Shown here in pieces: positions 44,830 to 56,260 of a DNA stretch of 64,000 nt. The notes beneath the pieces are model-generated. The model was not told where the DNA came from, ran no database searches, and saw nothing but the letters and a program-made list of their open reading frames with translations. Source of the stretch: Elmis aenea (lineage: Eukaryota; Arthropoda; Insecta; Coleoptera; Elmidae); the NCBI GenBank assembly GCA_947652605.1, contig OX393578.1, forward strand, positions 34,725,470 to 34,789,469. The letters are read 5' to 3'. Positions within the stretch are counted from its first letter, which is position 1, and the number at the start of each line of letters is the position of its first letter. The position numbers and the translations under genes were made by a program.

Positions 44830-47119
44830 CAGGGTGACAATAATCTACATGTGTTGTATGGGTAACTTTGTTATTACAAGAGTAACAAAGTCGGTTAAAT
44901 TAGCAAAGTTGGGCAGAATTTCAAGACGAATTTAATGCCATTTTGACATTTGGTCTACACCTTCAACTTTTTTAAATATTTTGAAAAAACCAAAAACAGA
45001 CGATTTTTTCAATGGTAAATAATTCCACAGCCACCTATGTTAAAACCAAAGTGTGAATTGATTCCTTTAGATATTTTTACGTAGAATTAGAAAAAAATAT
45101 TTAAAAAGTCATAGCTCACTCGATTTTCGAGATATAAGCCAAACTTGACTTTTTTTAAATGGCAACCATAGTTGGCTATGGGTTCATTAAATAGCTTATT
45201 TTCTTCTGATTTCAAAAATGTATGGGTTGTCATATCTATTTCCATTAGTTTTCTTACAATTTGCAAAAACCGAAATTATTACTAAATAGTATAAGGGTGC
45301 CTTGGAATTGGACAAGAATGTCATGTTTTCTTGCTTTATATCTAATCATCAGAAACAATTGAAATTACTAGTAAAATAATTTAATTGAACAATAACAAAT
45401 AAAATACTTCGTGGCTAATATTAATAAACTACTAACATAATAATTAATGACTAAAATTAAATTAAAAATTATAATAATGCTTCAAAGTGGCCACCATTTT
45501 CTTGAACACACAGTTGACACCGTTTTAATATTTCACTTTGCACTTTTAGTAAAGTATTATGTCTGATTTCTGCTACAGCTGCTCTTATGTTGGTTTTCAG
45601 GTGATCAAAACTATGGGGCTTTTCTTTATAAACTTTATCTTTAATAGTTCCCCATAGAAAAAAATCAAGAGGCGTTAGGTCCGGAGACCTGGGAGGCCAT
45701 GCAATGGGACCTCTGTTACCTATCCAGTTAGGAAATTTTTCTAATAAATAGTTTGATACTATTTGTGCATTGTGAGCTGGTGCTCCATCATGCTGAAAGT
45801 AATTCAAATTTTGAATCAAGTTCAATGGAAGATCGTCCAACATTTCTTCTAATTGATTTTGTAAAAATAACAAATAGCGCTCTGAATTTAAATTTTCCTC
45901 ATAAAAATAAGGACCGAGTATTTTTGTACCAAGAATGGCACACCAAACATTGATACTAAAAACATGTTGATCACGTCTTTCAACCGTTAAGTGTGGATTT
46001 TCCCTCGCCCAGTAAATATGATTTTTTCTATTAAATAATCCATTGTTTGTAAATTTTGCCTCGTCAGTAAATAAAATTAATTGAGAAAAGAGTTCGTGTC
46101 TTCGACTTTCTTCTACGAACCATGTAGCATAGTTTAATCTTCTATCCAAATCTGTTGGGTACAACGTATTTCCAATATGATGATGATAAGGATTAAAATT
46201 ATTTTGTTTTAAAATTATTCTTGCTTGTTCTCTGGATACGTTACACTCAAGTCCGATTTCTCGTACAGATGCAGTTGGTTTAAAAGTATTGTATGCCAAA
46301 ACAAGTACCTCTGTATCTTCATTAAAATTTATTTTGGCATCTTTTGGTTTAGAAAATGATCCATACTGTTTTAAATTAGCTTCGAGTTTTGCAAACAATC
46401 TTTTATCTGGCTGCCTTCTTTCCATGTATGTTAGTAGATATAATTCCGATGCTGCGTTTACATCACGATTACAACTGTAGTAGCAAAATAACATATCATT
46501 TTTTTCTTCCCTCGAATAAGCCATATTTTTTATTTTTTTAAACTTTTATCACACTTACTTAACACATTCACATCAGTAATTAGCAGCAAAACAGAACTTA
46601 GTTTGACAACTAATTTAAAAAAAACAAAAAATGCTCTCCAGTTCCAAGGCACTCACATACTATTTAGTAATAATTTCGGTTTTTGCAAATTGTAAGAAAA
46701 CTAATGGAAATAGATATGACAACCCATACATTTTTGAAATCAGAAGAAAATAAGCTATTTAATGAACCCATAGCCAACTATGGTTGCCATTTAAAAAAAG
46801 TCAAGTTTGGCTTATATCTCGAAAATCGAGTGAGCTATGACTTTTTAAATATTTTTTTCTAATTCTACGTAAAAATATCTAAAGGAATCAATTCACACTT
46901 TGGTTTTAACATAGGTGGCTGTGGAATTATTTACCATTGAAAAAATCGTCTGTTTTTGGTTTTTTCAAAATATTTAAAAAAGTTGAAGGTGTAGACCAAA
47001 TGTCAAAATGGCATTAAATTCGTCTTGAAATTCTGCCCAACTTTGCTAATTTAACCGACTTTGTTACTCTTGTAATAACAAAGTTACCCATACAACACAT
47101 GTAGATTATTGTCACCCTG
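44830..47119 (-). mobile_element. Apparently intact long-TIR mariner-superfamily element
   Basis: The 2290-bp element has ends CAGGGTGACAATAATCTACA and complement, TA on each side, and inverted arms of about 485 bp (44830 to about 45318, and about 46637 to 47119) that are almost perfectly complementary. Between them is one uninterrupted transposase frame. Similar arms, intact ends and an intact frame suggest a young, potentially mobile copy. Confidence 0.92.
45469..46524 (-). CDS. Mariner-superfamily transposase, DUF4817 type, intact
   Basis: The 351-aa protein runs from ATG to stop without disruption. Residues 1-60 form a DUF4817-like helix-turn-helix (SELYLLTYMERRQPDKRLF). A second DNA-binding helix region lies around 85-110 (SVREIGLECNVSREQARIIL). 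The catalytic core has three aspartates: FTDEAKF (D154), FQHDGAPAH (D246) and PPRSPDLTPLDFFLWG (D282). There are 35 residues between the second and third, so it is a DD35D type, unlike the DD34D of classical mariner or DD34E of Tc1. It would bind the long arms and cut at TA. The 5' and 3' flanks are short and sit inside the arms. Related relics occur at 23851, 43955 and 58577. Confidence 0.93.
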   Translation of the reverse strand: MAYSREEKNDMLFCYYSCNRDVNAASELYLLTYMERRQPDKRLFAKLEANLKQYGSFSKPKDAKINFNEDTEVLVLAYNTFKPTASVREIGLECNVSREQARIILKQNNFNPYHHHIGNTLYPTDLDRRLNYATWFVEESRRHELFSQLILFTDEAKFTNNGLFNRKNHIYWARENPHLTVERRDQHVFSINVWCAILGTKILGPYFYEENLNSERYLLFLQNQLEEMLDDLPLNLIQNLNYFQHDGAPAHNAQIVSNYLLEKFPNWIGNRGPIAWPPRSPDLTPLDFFLWGTIKDKVYKEKPHSFDHLKTNIRAAVAEIRHNTLLKVQSEILKRCQLCVQENGGHFEALL

Positions 47120-47191
47120 TATAATTATATTACGTTGTTTATTACTTTTGAAATGATTATTTAAAAGTTATGTTATTTAAATATTTTGATG

Positions 47192-47460
47192 TTATATTTT
47201 GTAACAATCTCGGAACCGGAGTTCGTCAAGATCTTTTTTTACTACCTCCATCCATTTCTTTCGTAGACGTTTCCTCCTTCTTTTTGTGTCTACTTCACTA
47301 TCTAGCACTAATTTTGTTACTCTTCCTTCAGGTAATCTGGTGATATATCCAAACCATCGTAATCTTTGGATTTTTGCCACAGTTTTTATATTAGTTTGTC
47401 CATATATTTTCATAATTTCTTTCTTTGTCCGTCTTCTCCATATAACAAAAACAATCCCTT
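47192..47460 (-). pseudogene. Non-LTR retrotransposon tail fragment
   Basis: The minus-strand frame encodes KKEIMKIYGQTNIKTVAKI, then RLRWFGYITRLPEGRVTKLV and RKRLRKKWMEVVKKDL. This is the end of ORF2 in many endonuclease/reverse-transcriptase elements (the 'RLRWFGHxxRM' region). The frame continues upstream into unrelated sequence, so only the last roughly 90 residues are recognisable. Confidence 0.75.
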
Positions 47461-47724
47461 GTGAATTTGTAAGGCATAATACTTTCAAATTTAAAATACA
47501 CGGAAGTTGAATTGAATCACATGTTACAATGAAACTTTGACGCGATCTGTAGTAATCAAATTTGATGGTTCTATTAAACAAAGGCTGCGCATCAGAACGA
47601 TTGCGACATTTCGTGATGAATGAAGAATAAGTATGCACGGTACACGATGTGCCACTTTACTATCTAATAAACTTGATAGGAACTAGTGAACATCTTTTGT
47701 TATAAAATGTTTAGTATTTTTTAT

Positions 47725-47965
47725 TTACCGGGTGTAAACAAAACAAGGCTTACCGTTTTTTTTTTTAGTTTTTAATATAAACGAGCCAAACATTAGACAA
47801 GTAATTTGTTCATTAAATCCGATTATCTAATATATGTACACATTTGCCTCATTTTTGAATTCGCCAGAAATAATCGTAACTTTGCTCTTTAAAATGGAAT
47901 ATTCTGTATTTTTTTGAAAATTGGAAGCAATGGAGTGTAATTATTTTGGTAATAACTAGTTGCAA
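47725..47965. repeat. Diverged arm of the fold-back-like family
   Basis: 'accgggtgtaaa' through 'gccagaaataatcgtaactttg' to 'ttggaagcaatggagtgtaattattttgg' parallels the arms at 38190-38420 and 54049-54250 in order, with many changes. It is a solo arm. Confidence 0.5.
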
Positions 47966-48104
47966 TTAAGTAGAGTATACGTACTAGAATTTACAAGATC
48001 CTTAGTACGTTATGTAGGTATATAATTCAGGTAATGTAGATAATAATACCTATATTCTATATTGCTAATACCTCCAATTTCGTGTAACACAGGGAACGGT
48101 ACAG

Positions 48105-48380
48105 GCAGGGTTGCCACGCGTCCTACTTTCGGTAGGACAGTCCTACAATTACGATAGATGTCCTACGTCCTACACGCAAGCGTAATTGTCCTACATTGCA
48201 CATGGCGATAATTTTTAAACAAATACAGTAGGATTTTCTTTTTTTGCTCTTCACAACAAAATGACCCATGCGAGGTTTTTTTTTTGCTCTGCACAACAAA
48301 AATGACCCATCGACGTTTTTTTTTTTGTTTGCTTTACAAAAATGTCCTACATTGAGCATCTCAACATGTGGCAACCCTAG
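48105..48380. mobile_element. hAT-like MITE with iterated TCCTAC motif
   Basis: The ends CAGGGTTGCCAC and GTGGCAACCCT sit between near-identical 8-mers (cggtacag and ccgtacag). The interior repeats GTCCTAC/TCCTAC at least seven times plus two copies of a 'tttttgct(c/t)t.cacaacaaaa.tgaccc' unit. No coding capacity. Confidence 0.7.
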
Positions 48381-49837
48381 CCGTACAGGGTACAGATCAT
48401 ATACAGGGTGTTGACTGAGACCATCGTACTTCGAACTTTACCATGCAAAATTAAATAGTTGCAAATATTGGCTCCCACATTATTTTACGACAAAAATGTA
48501 AATATAAAAGTTTTTCAGAATCAAAAACTAGAACTAGAATTCTTCACTTAAGTATGTATACTTTTAATTTGGTTAGCATTTCCGCTTCCTTTGAGAAAAC
48601 TTGAAAAATATCGCAGTGGTCTGCTTTATTATAGTTTTATTTATGGATTTGATGCAACTTAACTTAAACTCAGGGTTCCTATAACATATAACACAATAAT
48701 CCTCCGGATCCGAATTTCGGATGCTCAACGTAGTGCAGCGTTGCCAAAATAAAGAAAAACGTAATTTTATGAAATTTGAAAAATATGCGTTTTTAATTTT
48801 GTTTTATGCGAAAAACTTCATAACTTGCTTATTTATTATCGTATCTCGGCTATTGTTTTTTTTTTTTAAATTATTCGATTCGATTGGCCGAATCGCACCG
48901 TGTGAAAATATTCTTCACGAGCTTTAATAATAATAACTGTCAAATAAGTAAAGCGCGACCTCGCAAATTTTTGAAAGCGCGTGTAGTGTAAAATGCCACA
49001 ATGTGAGATTTTTTAAAATTTTTAATAATAGGTCACTACTATATCGAGACGAACTGTAACAAATATTAACGAAGTTTTTGCGACAAACAGAACTTGCATC
49101 TTTTAAACCCTATATTTTGTTACAATTTATAAAGTGGATAGGTACTTTTAATTATATTTTAGTGTGTGGGATGTAATAAAGTCGACATGTTCGTGAAATG
49201 AATGTGTATCATATTAAAGGAAAAAACATATTTTTTTAAAAATTGTACAATATATACTACGAGTAAGCTGTGAATCTGGAAGATTCAGACCTAAAGGTTA
49301 AAGGATTGCACTTACACCACAAAGGTTGATGTGTGGTATAAAAAGAAAATCTAAAACTTCAAGAAAGCAACATAAAGTTAAAAAATCTCTTCCAATAAAA
49401 TAAGAAGGGAGAATCCCACAAAGCAAATCTTATCAAAACGATTGTGAGGCACCGCAATAATAAAATGTCAATAAAAAAACGCTTTCGAACAAACTTAAAA
49501 TATTATTTATGTAACAAATATTCAAGTCGATCTAAAAAGATTTTTTCACGTTTTACGATGTAAAAGATTTATTATCCCAAGGACAAAATATCTTTATTTA
49601 AAGAGAATAATAGTAAAGTCGTTTTATTAAAGTCATATACGTAGAACTTTACAGTATATTGATACAAAAAGGTAGTTTTTCAGCAATCGTCACTAAACTA
49701 GCTCAATAAGTACCCAAAAGCGGCTGTAATAATGATTTTTACTGCCTAGGCAAATAATATCCACACTCATGATAAAAAGTCGAACTTAACTGCCTTTTTA
49801 CATAAATAACTATTTTCTCTGCAGTCAGTCATACTTA

Positions 49838-50276
49838 CAGGGGTTTGGAGCGGAGCTCGGAGCTGGAGCACGGAGCAGTGGAGCAATGGGTTTTTGCCCG
49901 GAGCAGGAGCGGAGTCCGGAGCAAATAATTTTGATTGCTCCACTGCTCCAGTTTATTATGTACAATTTTAAAAAAAAACTACTTTTTTTTCTTTTTTTCA
50001 ACGTTTGAAGATCAATAATCTGTTTCTTCTAACATTTTTTTAACTTCACTTGTTTGTTAGGGCCAAATATTGTTATTTTTGACCAACTTCTGCATATCCG
50101 ATAAAATTAAAACTTTGTTTTTAAAATCAATTTTTTTTAATCAAAAAACTTTTTTTAAAAATGTTAAGAATATTTGGAGCATGGAGCGGAGCTGGTGCGG
50201 AGCTGGAGCAGTCTTTTTGATGCCGGAGCGAAGCTGGAGCGGAGCAATTAAAAAATTGGACTGCTCCAAACCTCTG
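49838..50276. mobile_element. hAT MITE with iterated GGAGC motif
   Basis: The 439-bp element has ends CAGGGGTTTGGAGC and GCTCCAAACCTCTG and the exact 8-bp duplication catactta (49830-49837 and 50277-50284). Both ends are arrays of GGAGC/GGAGCGGAGC pointing inward. The open frames here are low-complexity artefacts. Confidence 0.88.
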
Positions 50277-50284
50277 CATACTTA

Positions 50285-53200
50285 TATTATAATTATTTAT
50301 TGACGACATCACTCCTACAAGATTATAAAACAGCTATTAATGTGTTAAAATCAAAAAGTCTTGCAATTACCACTGTTTATATGATAATATTTAAGACCAA
50401 ATTTTTAAAAATTTAAGGATGCTTTAAGAATGTGTAACAAATTGGCCACCTAAAATAAACTAAAATAAATTATTATAATTTTATTAATTTGTTTCCAACA
50501 TAAAGAACATTGGAATCTCGTAAACCGTTAGAGATGAAAGGATGTTAAATATTTAAAGAAATGTGTTTTTAAATGCTTAGTAAGAATATAAACTGAAAAT
50601 TGCCAGTTCTTCAAATATCCTGAAAAATTTTAAACTGAAATTATTATTGTTCTACAATAATAATACCTTAATCAACTTTTGTATTACTTATCGGTGCCAT
50701 ACTGGCTTTTAAACATTAGTTGGCGAACTTTATTGTATAATAAGTTACCGTTAAAGCGTATAATGTTGGTATTTCAAGTAATACCTATGTAATTTATGAA
50801 ATACCGGGTATTTGTAACTAAAGTATAAAATATTTAAATTATTATATAATATCTAGTTATCACATAAAATAACGCAATTGTACAAAATAAAGTATGAAGT
50901 AAATAAATACAGGCCGAAGATAATAAATTAAGGAACTGGATAGCTTTCAGTAGCTTGTTTAAACTTGACTACATGGGCGTCCACAGAAAGGGGGGTCAAA
51001 CGGGACACTTGTCCCCCTAGGATCAAGTAAAAATAGTACTCGTAAAAACAAACCATAAAAATTAAAATTTTTGTATATTATTATTTGTCTTTACGCTTTG
51101 CCTCCCCTGGAAAATTGTCTGCGGACGCCCATGCTTGACCATTGATATGCAGTGCTAGGCTCAAAATACCAAATGAGGGTCAGGATAAAGGTTGCTGAAA
51201 GCATTGAAGCGCCCTGTATTCTGTATTCTATACAATAATCCAGTGATATATCAGCCAATGAAATACTATATTCGAAAATTTTATCTCCCCAAGTTCTTTG
51301 GTAAATTCATGTGGGATATAGGTCACATATCAGTTTTATTCACTCATTTTCTTTCCGCTTTTTTTCCCAACTCCCATTACCGGGATTTTTATGAACAATG
51401 CCCCCCATAACATGCAGCGCAAACTTTATAACATAAATGAAATTCCTTAAATCGATCGGTTTACGATCTCTGCAGAATAATTCCTGCAAAATAAAATTAG
51501 CAGTTCTTGATTTTGCTGGATATCTTGTGATCTTATCTGCTTTATAAAGTCTATTAAAGTTAAAACGCTTAATAGGACATTAAAACCCTTTAAGAGTTAT
51601 ATAAAAGGGGAATAAAAGGAGCGTTTAGCGACAAATCGTTCAGTAAAATCGTAAAAATAAGCGTAGCCCCAGGACCACTGTTCAGCATTTTGGCGAAAAT
51701 TTTATGTTACGGCAGAGAGGTTGCGAAATTTGTTAGCATGTGCGAATTCTCTAATAGCACCGTTTACGCTTATGTTCCCCCCCAAGTACCATCGTAGAAA
51801 TTATGTCTATACGTTTATAAACACTGTTAATACTGTTTAGTCATTACCTTCTCGAACATACTGTATGTTTTTAAACCATTTGCATTTATACGCCTTTAAT
51901 AAATAATATGGTTTTAATTTCGATATTTTTCTGTTGGTACCCTTATACATTAATAAATAATGTCATCGACAACAGTTTTGGTAATCTATAACGTAGGATT
52001 TTTGAAGAATTGGTAAATTGAAATGGGTGACTACAAATTTTAAAGTATCGAAGATTTGGCAAATTCCAACAATCAAACAAATTCCAATTATCAAAACATT
52101 TCAATTAATTAATTACCAAATGTTTTACACAATAATTTTATATATTATTACATATTAGCTATAAAGGTATCAATAATTATAAAATAAAAATGATAAAGTA
52201 AATCAAAGTTTGCATATAATTTTTTATAGGCTTAATTAAACAACAAATTAAAATATTAAAATCACACTTAAAACTGACTTTTAAAATTTGTAATTACTTT
52301 GCTAGGGTGTTTAGTTATGGTGGGCAACCAGTAACAGTACACAAAAATATAAAAGACTGCTCTACACTCTACGCTAGTCCAAGATTATTTACAATGGAAC
52401 ATGATTACTGATTAGTGTCACTTCTTCAACGGCACTGTGTAAATTTGCCTCTATTTGTACTTACCAAACTGTCTCCCTAAAGCCAGTGCTTTAGGTAATA
52501 TTTTCTTATAAAAAGAACTCGCTCAGAAGTTAGCTCATCGTACCAATTTAAACGCCAGAAATAAGTTTACAAATGTACTTCAATGAAATAACATCCCTTA
52601 CCCTTTTAGTTGCTTTTCTTCAGAGCATTTTACAATCCTTACAGGTTCAAAAGCAGTAAGTTAACACAAAAATACTAACACTAACGAATTTCCGAAGTTT
52701 TTGGTAAATTACTGCATTAAAAATAATCAAAACAATAGCAAAAGCACTATGTTTTAGTTTTAAGAAACGTAAGTTAAAGTTTAAGGAACCATAGCGAAGT
52801 ACAAACTTATTATAAGCAACTCCTCACTTGTGTAATACTGAGATATAACATTTAGGAGGTGTTTAATAATTTCTAACCTTTGACATTTACTACGCACGTG
52901 TACCTATACATATTTATTCGTGCAAAAATCATTTATCATGCAAGTACCGTATATAAAACAATCAATTTTATTTAACTCATAATTAAAATGAAATTAAAAA
53001 ATTTATCGTTTTGTAGTATGTCAAAAGGCGTTATAGTTTAAAAATAAATATGTTTGTTGTGAAACAGACAACCAACTTTGAATATTTATCTATTATACTA
53101 TTATTATGCTTTTAAAAATAAAGTCAAGTCTTTAATTCATTGCCCTAAAATAATTTTGGCAGCTATGGATATACATATAATAAGTATGGGGGAGTTTAAG

Positions 53201-53660
53201 GGACTGACACAAGACCGGTTAAACAAAGCTTTATTAAAGGTAACAGTCAAACATAGTTTCTATAGTAACATCATCTTTGTTATTATGGAAACGATGTTTG
53301 ACAGCGAAGTTAACTTTATTTGAGCTTTGTGTAGTCAGTTTTAGCTTACCAGACAAAGACAAACATATGAAAATATCCTGTTTTTTGCACTATTTATCAC
53401 TATCAGATTTTAAAACAATGTTTTCTTTAAAATAAAATAAATCGCTTTTCAATTTTATGCTTACATCTATTGTCAAGGTTTTTTGGCAATATGAATTGTT
53501 CATTATTGTTTTAAAATACTCATGTAGGTACATTTTGTACCGTTTAAGGGATCTAATGATCTGTCACAACCGTTTCTAATAGTATCATAAAAACAAGTAT
53601 CTTAAAAAAATGCCTCTAACTTCTGCAAGATACTGAACGTGTTGCCCATTTTTGTATTGG
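50285..53660. other. No gene recognised; minor repeat fragments
   Basis: AT-rich. It contains a short relative of the 42499 MITE interior at about 51160-51205 ('gagggtcaggataaaggttg') and a hairpin around 53241-53315 ('gtcaaacatagtttctat' with 'atggaaacgatgtttgac'). No exon or complete element is seen. Confidence 0.45.
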
Positions 53661-53667
53661 TTATCTA

Positions 53668-53743
53668 GTGTTTCTCAACCTTTTTGTACTTGCATCTCCC
53701 TTTTCCTTATTAAATTTTATTGCTTACAGGTTGAGAATCACTG
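53668..53743. mobile_element. Miniature hAT-like MITE
   Basis: 'tagtgtttctcaacc' and 'ggttgagaatcactg' form imperfect inverted ends only about 75 bp apart, the same terminus type as at 1-68. The duplication is not clear. Confidence 0.45.
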
Positions 53744-54048
53744 GATTATTGTATTCAATTAGAGCGATTTTGATTAGTGCAGCGATTTCCAGGAACTAAT
53801 TCATGATGCTGATTAAAGGATCACTGTGCATGATTTTAAGTAACATGTCCGAACAGATAATTGCGATAGAGAAAAGTAATTAAAAAAATAAACGAATGAA
53901 CGAATGAACTGCTAGTGTTTCAGAAGTTTATTTTTTCGAGTAAAATTTTGATTTACTATTGTCGTGGCAAGAACGCGTAATATCATACGAACAGCTTCCG
54001 TTTTTAATAATTAATAGCAAAAAAGTTGGTTTTAGTTTTATTATTCAT

Positions 54049-54250
54049 ATACCGGGTGTAAATGAAGTGTGGTACACCCCCTTTTTTCTTTAGTTTTGAT
54101 TTTAGATAAATGAAATTTTAGACATATGATATGTGTAAAAAACCGGGCTGTTTGAGCACATGCACACATTTGTTTCACTTCCGGTTTCGCCGGAAATTAC
54201 ACCAACTTTGTTATTTTAGATGAAACACCCTGTATATTTTCACATTTTAG
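54049..54250. repeat. Fold-back family arm, target of a hAT insertion
   Basis: 'ggtacacccccttttttctttagtttt' in part, 'agacatatgatatgtgtaaa' and 'ccggtttcgccggaaatta' match 38195-38345. The arm resumes after the hAT element at 56193 ('gatacaactgcactattttgg'), matching 38395-38430. Confidence 0.75.
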
Positions 54251-56192
54251 CAGTGGCGCGCCAGCAGTGTCCGGCGCCTGTGTGCAGAACTTTGGTTGGC
54301 GCCTATTTCCAGATTTTTGTACCAAAAAGTTAACGCAAAAAAAAAAAAAAATCGTCGCCACTTGGTGTTTTGCTGCCAAAAGTTAAGCCAAAAAAAACTA
54401 TGCAATTTGGTCTGCGCCACTGCCTGCGTCTACCTCTCGCCCAAAATACAAAATCACTTTATAAAAACGTATCAGTGAGTACAAATGAAATACGAAATAT
54501 ATAAATTATAAATATATTGCACAAGCACTAGGAACACAATAAAATATATAAAAAACAATAAACAAACAAGAAGGGTACAAAAACATCAAATATCACTTGG
54601 AAGAAAATAAATTGCATCTTATAGTTTTGCATAAATTAACAAATAATAGATAACAGAAAGAAAAATCATTAAATAAATTGAACTTTTCTAGCCTTCATTA
54701 GTGAAAATTTTTGAATAATATCGTGTATATCAAGTTTATTCAAAATATCTGACTCTATTGATATGATGGCAAGATTTGAAAGTCTGTCTTGCACCATTGT
54801 GGAGCGCAAGTAGTTTTTAATAATTTTTAGTTTAGAAAAAGAACGTTCCGCAGATGCTACAGATACCGGCAATGACAAAAAAATCCGAAGAGCAATTGTA
54901 AAGTTTGGATAAACTGTGATTAAGTCGTTTGAATATATAAACTGCATTATTTGAAATACATCGTTTTTAAAATTAGCAATAAATGGTTGATAGTGTAAAA
55001 TTTCTTCACATAAATCGTCTCCGTCAATGTCTGAATAAATTATTATGATGTGTTAATTTTTGTTGTAACTTTTTACAACATGATAATAAATGTTCTTTTT
55101 TTGTGAAGTACTTAACAAATACAAAAACTGAAATGAATTCATATGCTCTTTTAATAACGTAAATCTTTCCTGCAAATATGTTGCTGCTTGATCTATTATG
55201 CAGAGAAAAAAATTTACTTTAAATGAAATTTCAGGATCTACTATACTTTCATCTTCATGTTCGTAATCAAATTGTGTTGCCTTTTTACGTCGCCTCAGTG
55301 GTCTACTACAAAAAAATACAGATTGTGCGTCAAATGTTGCTGCAATTAATTTTGAGCTTTGTACAATTTCTTTGAAACTTTCATCAGACCTATAATCATT
55401 TAGAAACTTATTTAGATTATTCAATGTATTTAAAGCAAGTTGTAGATTCATAGATGAAGACTGACAAATTTTACTGACAAAATTCACTTTATTTAAAATA
55501 TCATACCAAACTCTAACACAACAAATAAATTTAAATGTAGCAATATTTTCACCTAGACACTTTGCCTGATATTTGGAAGCATTTTTATCTCTTTCTTCTT
55601 CCCGTTTTCTTTTATTTATTAAATTTTGAAACCCGGAAAGTTTATTTCTGTTTTTCTCTTGGGACATCTAATTAAAGAAAAAATACTCAATTGTAACAAA
55701 TTTTATTACTACAATTCGAAATTTGAACACCCCACTTCGAGCCGATCACCACACTTCCATTTTCATTAAAGTAAAACTAAGAAATTATTACGCTAAATGT
55801 ACACGAGAAAAGAATGAATAACTTACCTTAGTAGCTCTTAATTCAAATGTACTATTACTTCTATTTTCTCTAAACAACTGAAAGAAGTTAGGTTAGGTTT
55901 GCATTATACTCGCCCTTATAACCGATTGGATGACATCAATCGTGTGTTTACGATCGTAAGCCGACTACTGGCGAAAACAGACCTATTGCGGAAATTTTAC
56001 CGTTATAAACTAGGCTCTGAATAAAATAAAATTTAATAAAAATGTAATTCATTTTTATATTGCACATTTAACTTAATGATTTTTTTTTTTTTTTTTTAAT
56101 TTTTGTCCGTGAGCTGACATTTTTTTGGCGCCTTTACTATCCTGGCGCCTGTGTGCACCGCACACTTTGCACACTGTGTCGGCGCGCCCCTG
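54251..56192 (-). mobile_element. hAT element, internally broken
   Basis: The ends CAGTGGCGCGCC and GGCGCGCCCCTG differ at one position and are flanked by the exact 8-bp repeat cattttag (54243-54250 and 56193-56200). Sub-terminal GGCGCC/GGCGCCT motifs recur at both ends. A ZMYM/TTF-type hAT transposase lies inside on the minus strand in two pieces. Confidence 0.92.
54669..55667 (-). pseudogene. hAT transposase (ZMYM1-like type), disrupted
   Basis: The frame at 55053-55667 begins MSQEKNRNKLSGFQNLINKR and passes quickly to VRVWYDILNKVNFVSKICQS, the pre-dimerisation region of this hAT group, implying loss of most of the central catalytic part (DUF4371). A stop/frameshift at about 55050 separates it from continuing sequence (DGDDLCEEILHYQPFIA) and the hAT C-terminal dimerisation motif LPVSVASAERSFSKLKIIKN at 54669-54947. 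It is not functional as read. Confidence 0.85.
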
Positions 56193-56260
56193 CATTTTAG
56201 GAAAGTGGAAGCGATTTTGGATACAACTGCACTATTTTGGTTAATTTTTATCACCACAAA

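Noticed and set aside
50070..50303. Frame with repeated glycine/serine-rich residues near 50200
   Set aside because: It is a translation of the GGAGC array in a hAT MITE; no initiation context or homologue is expected.
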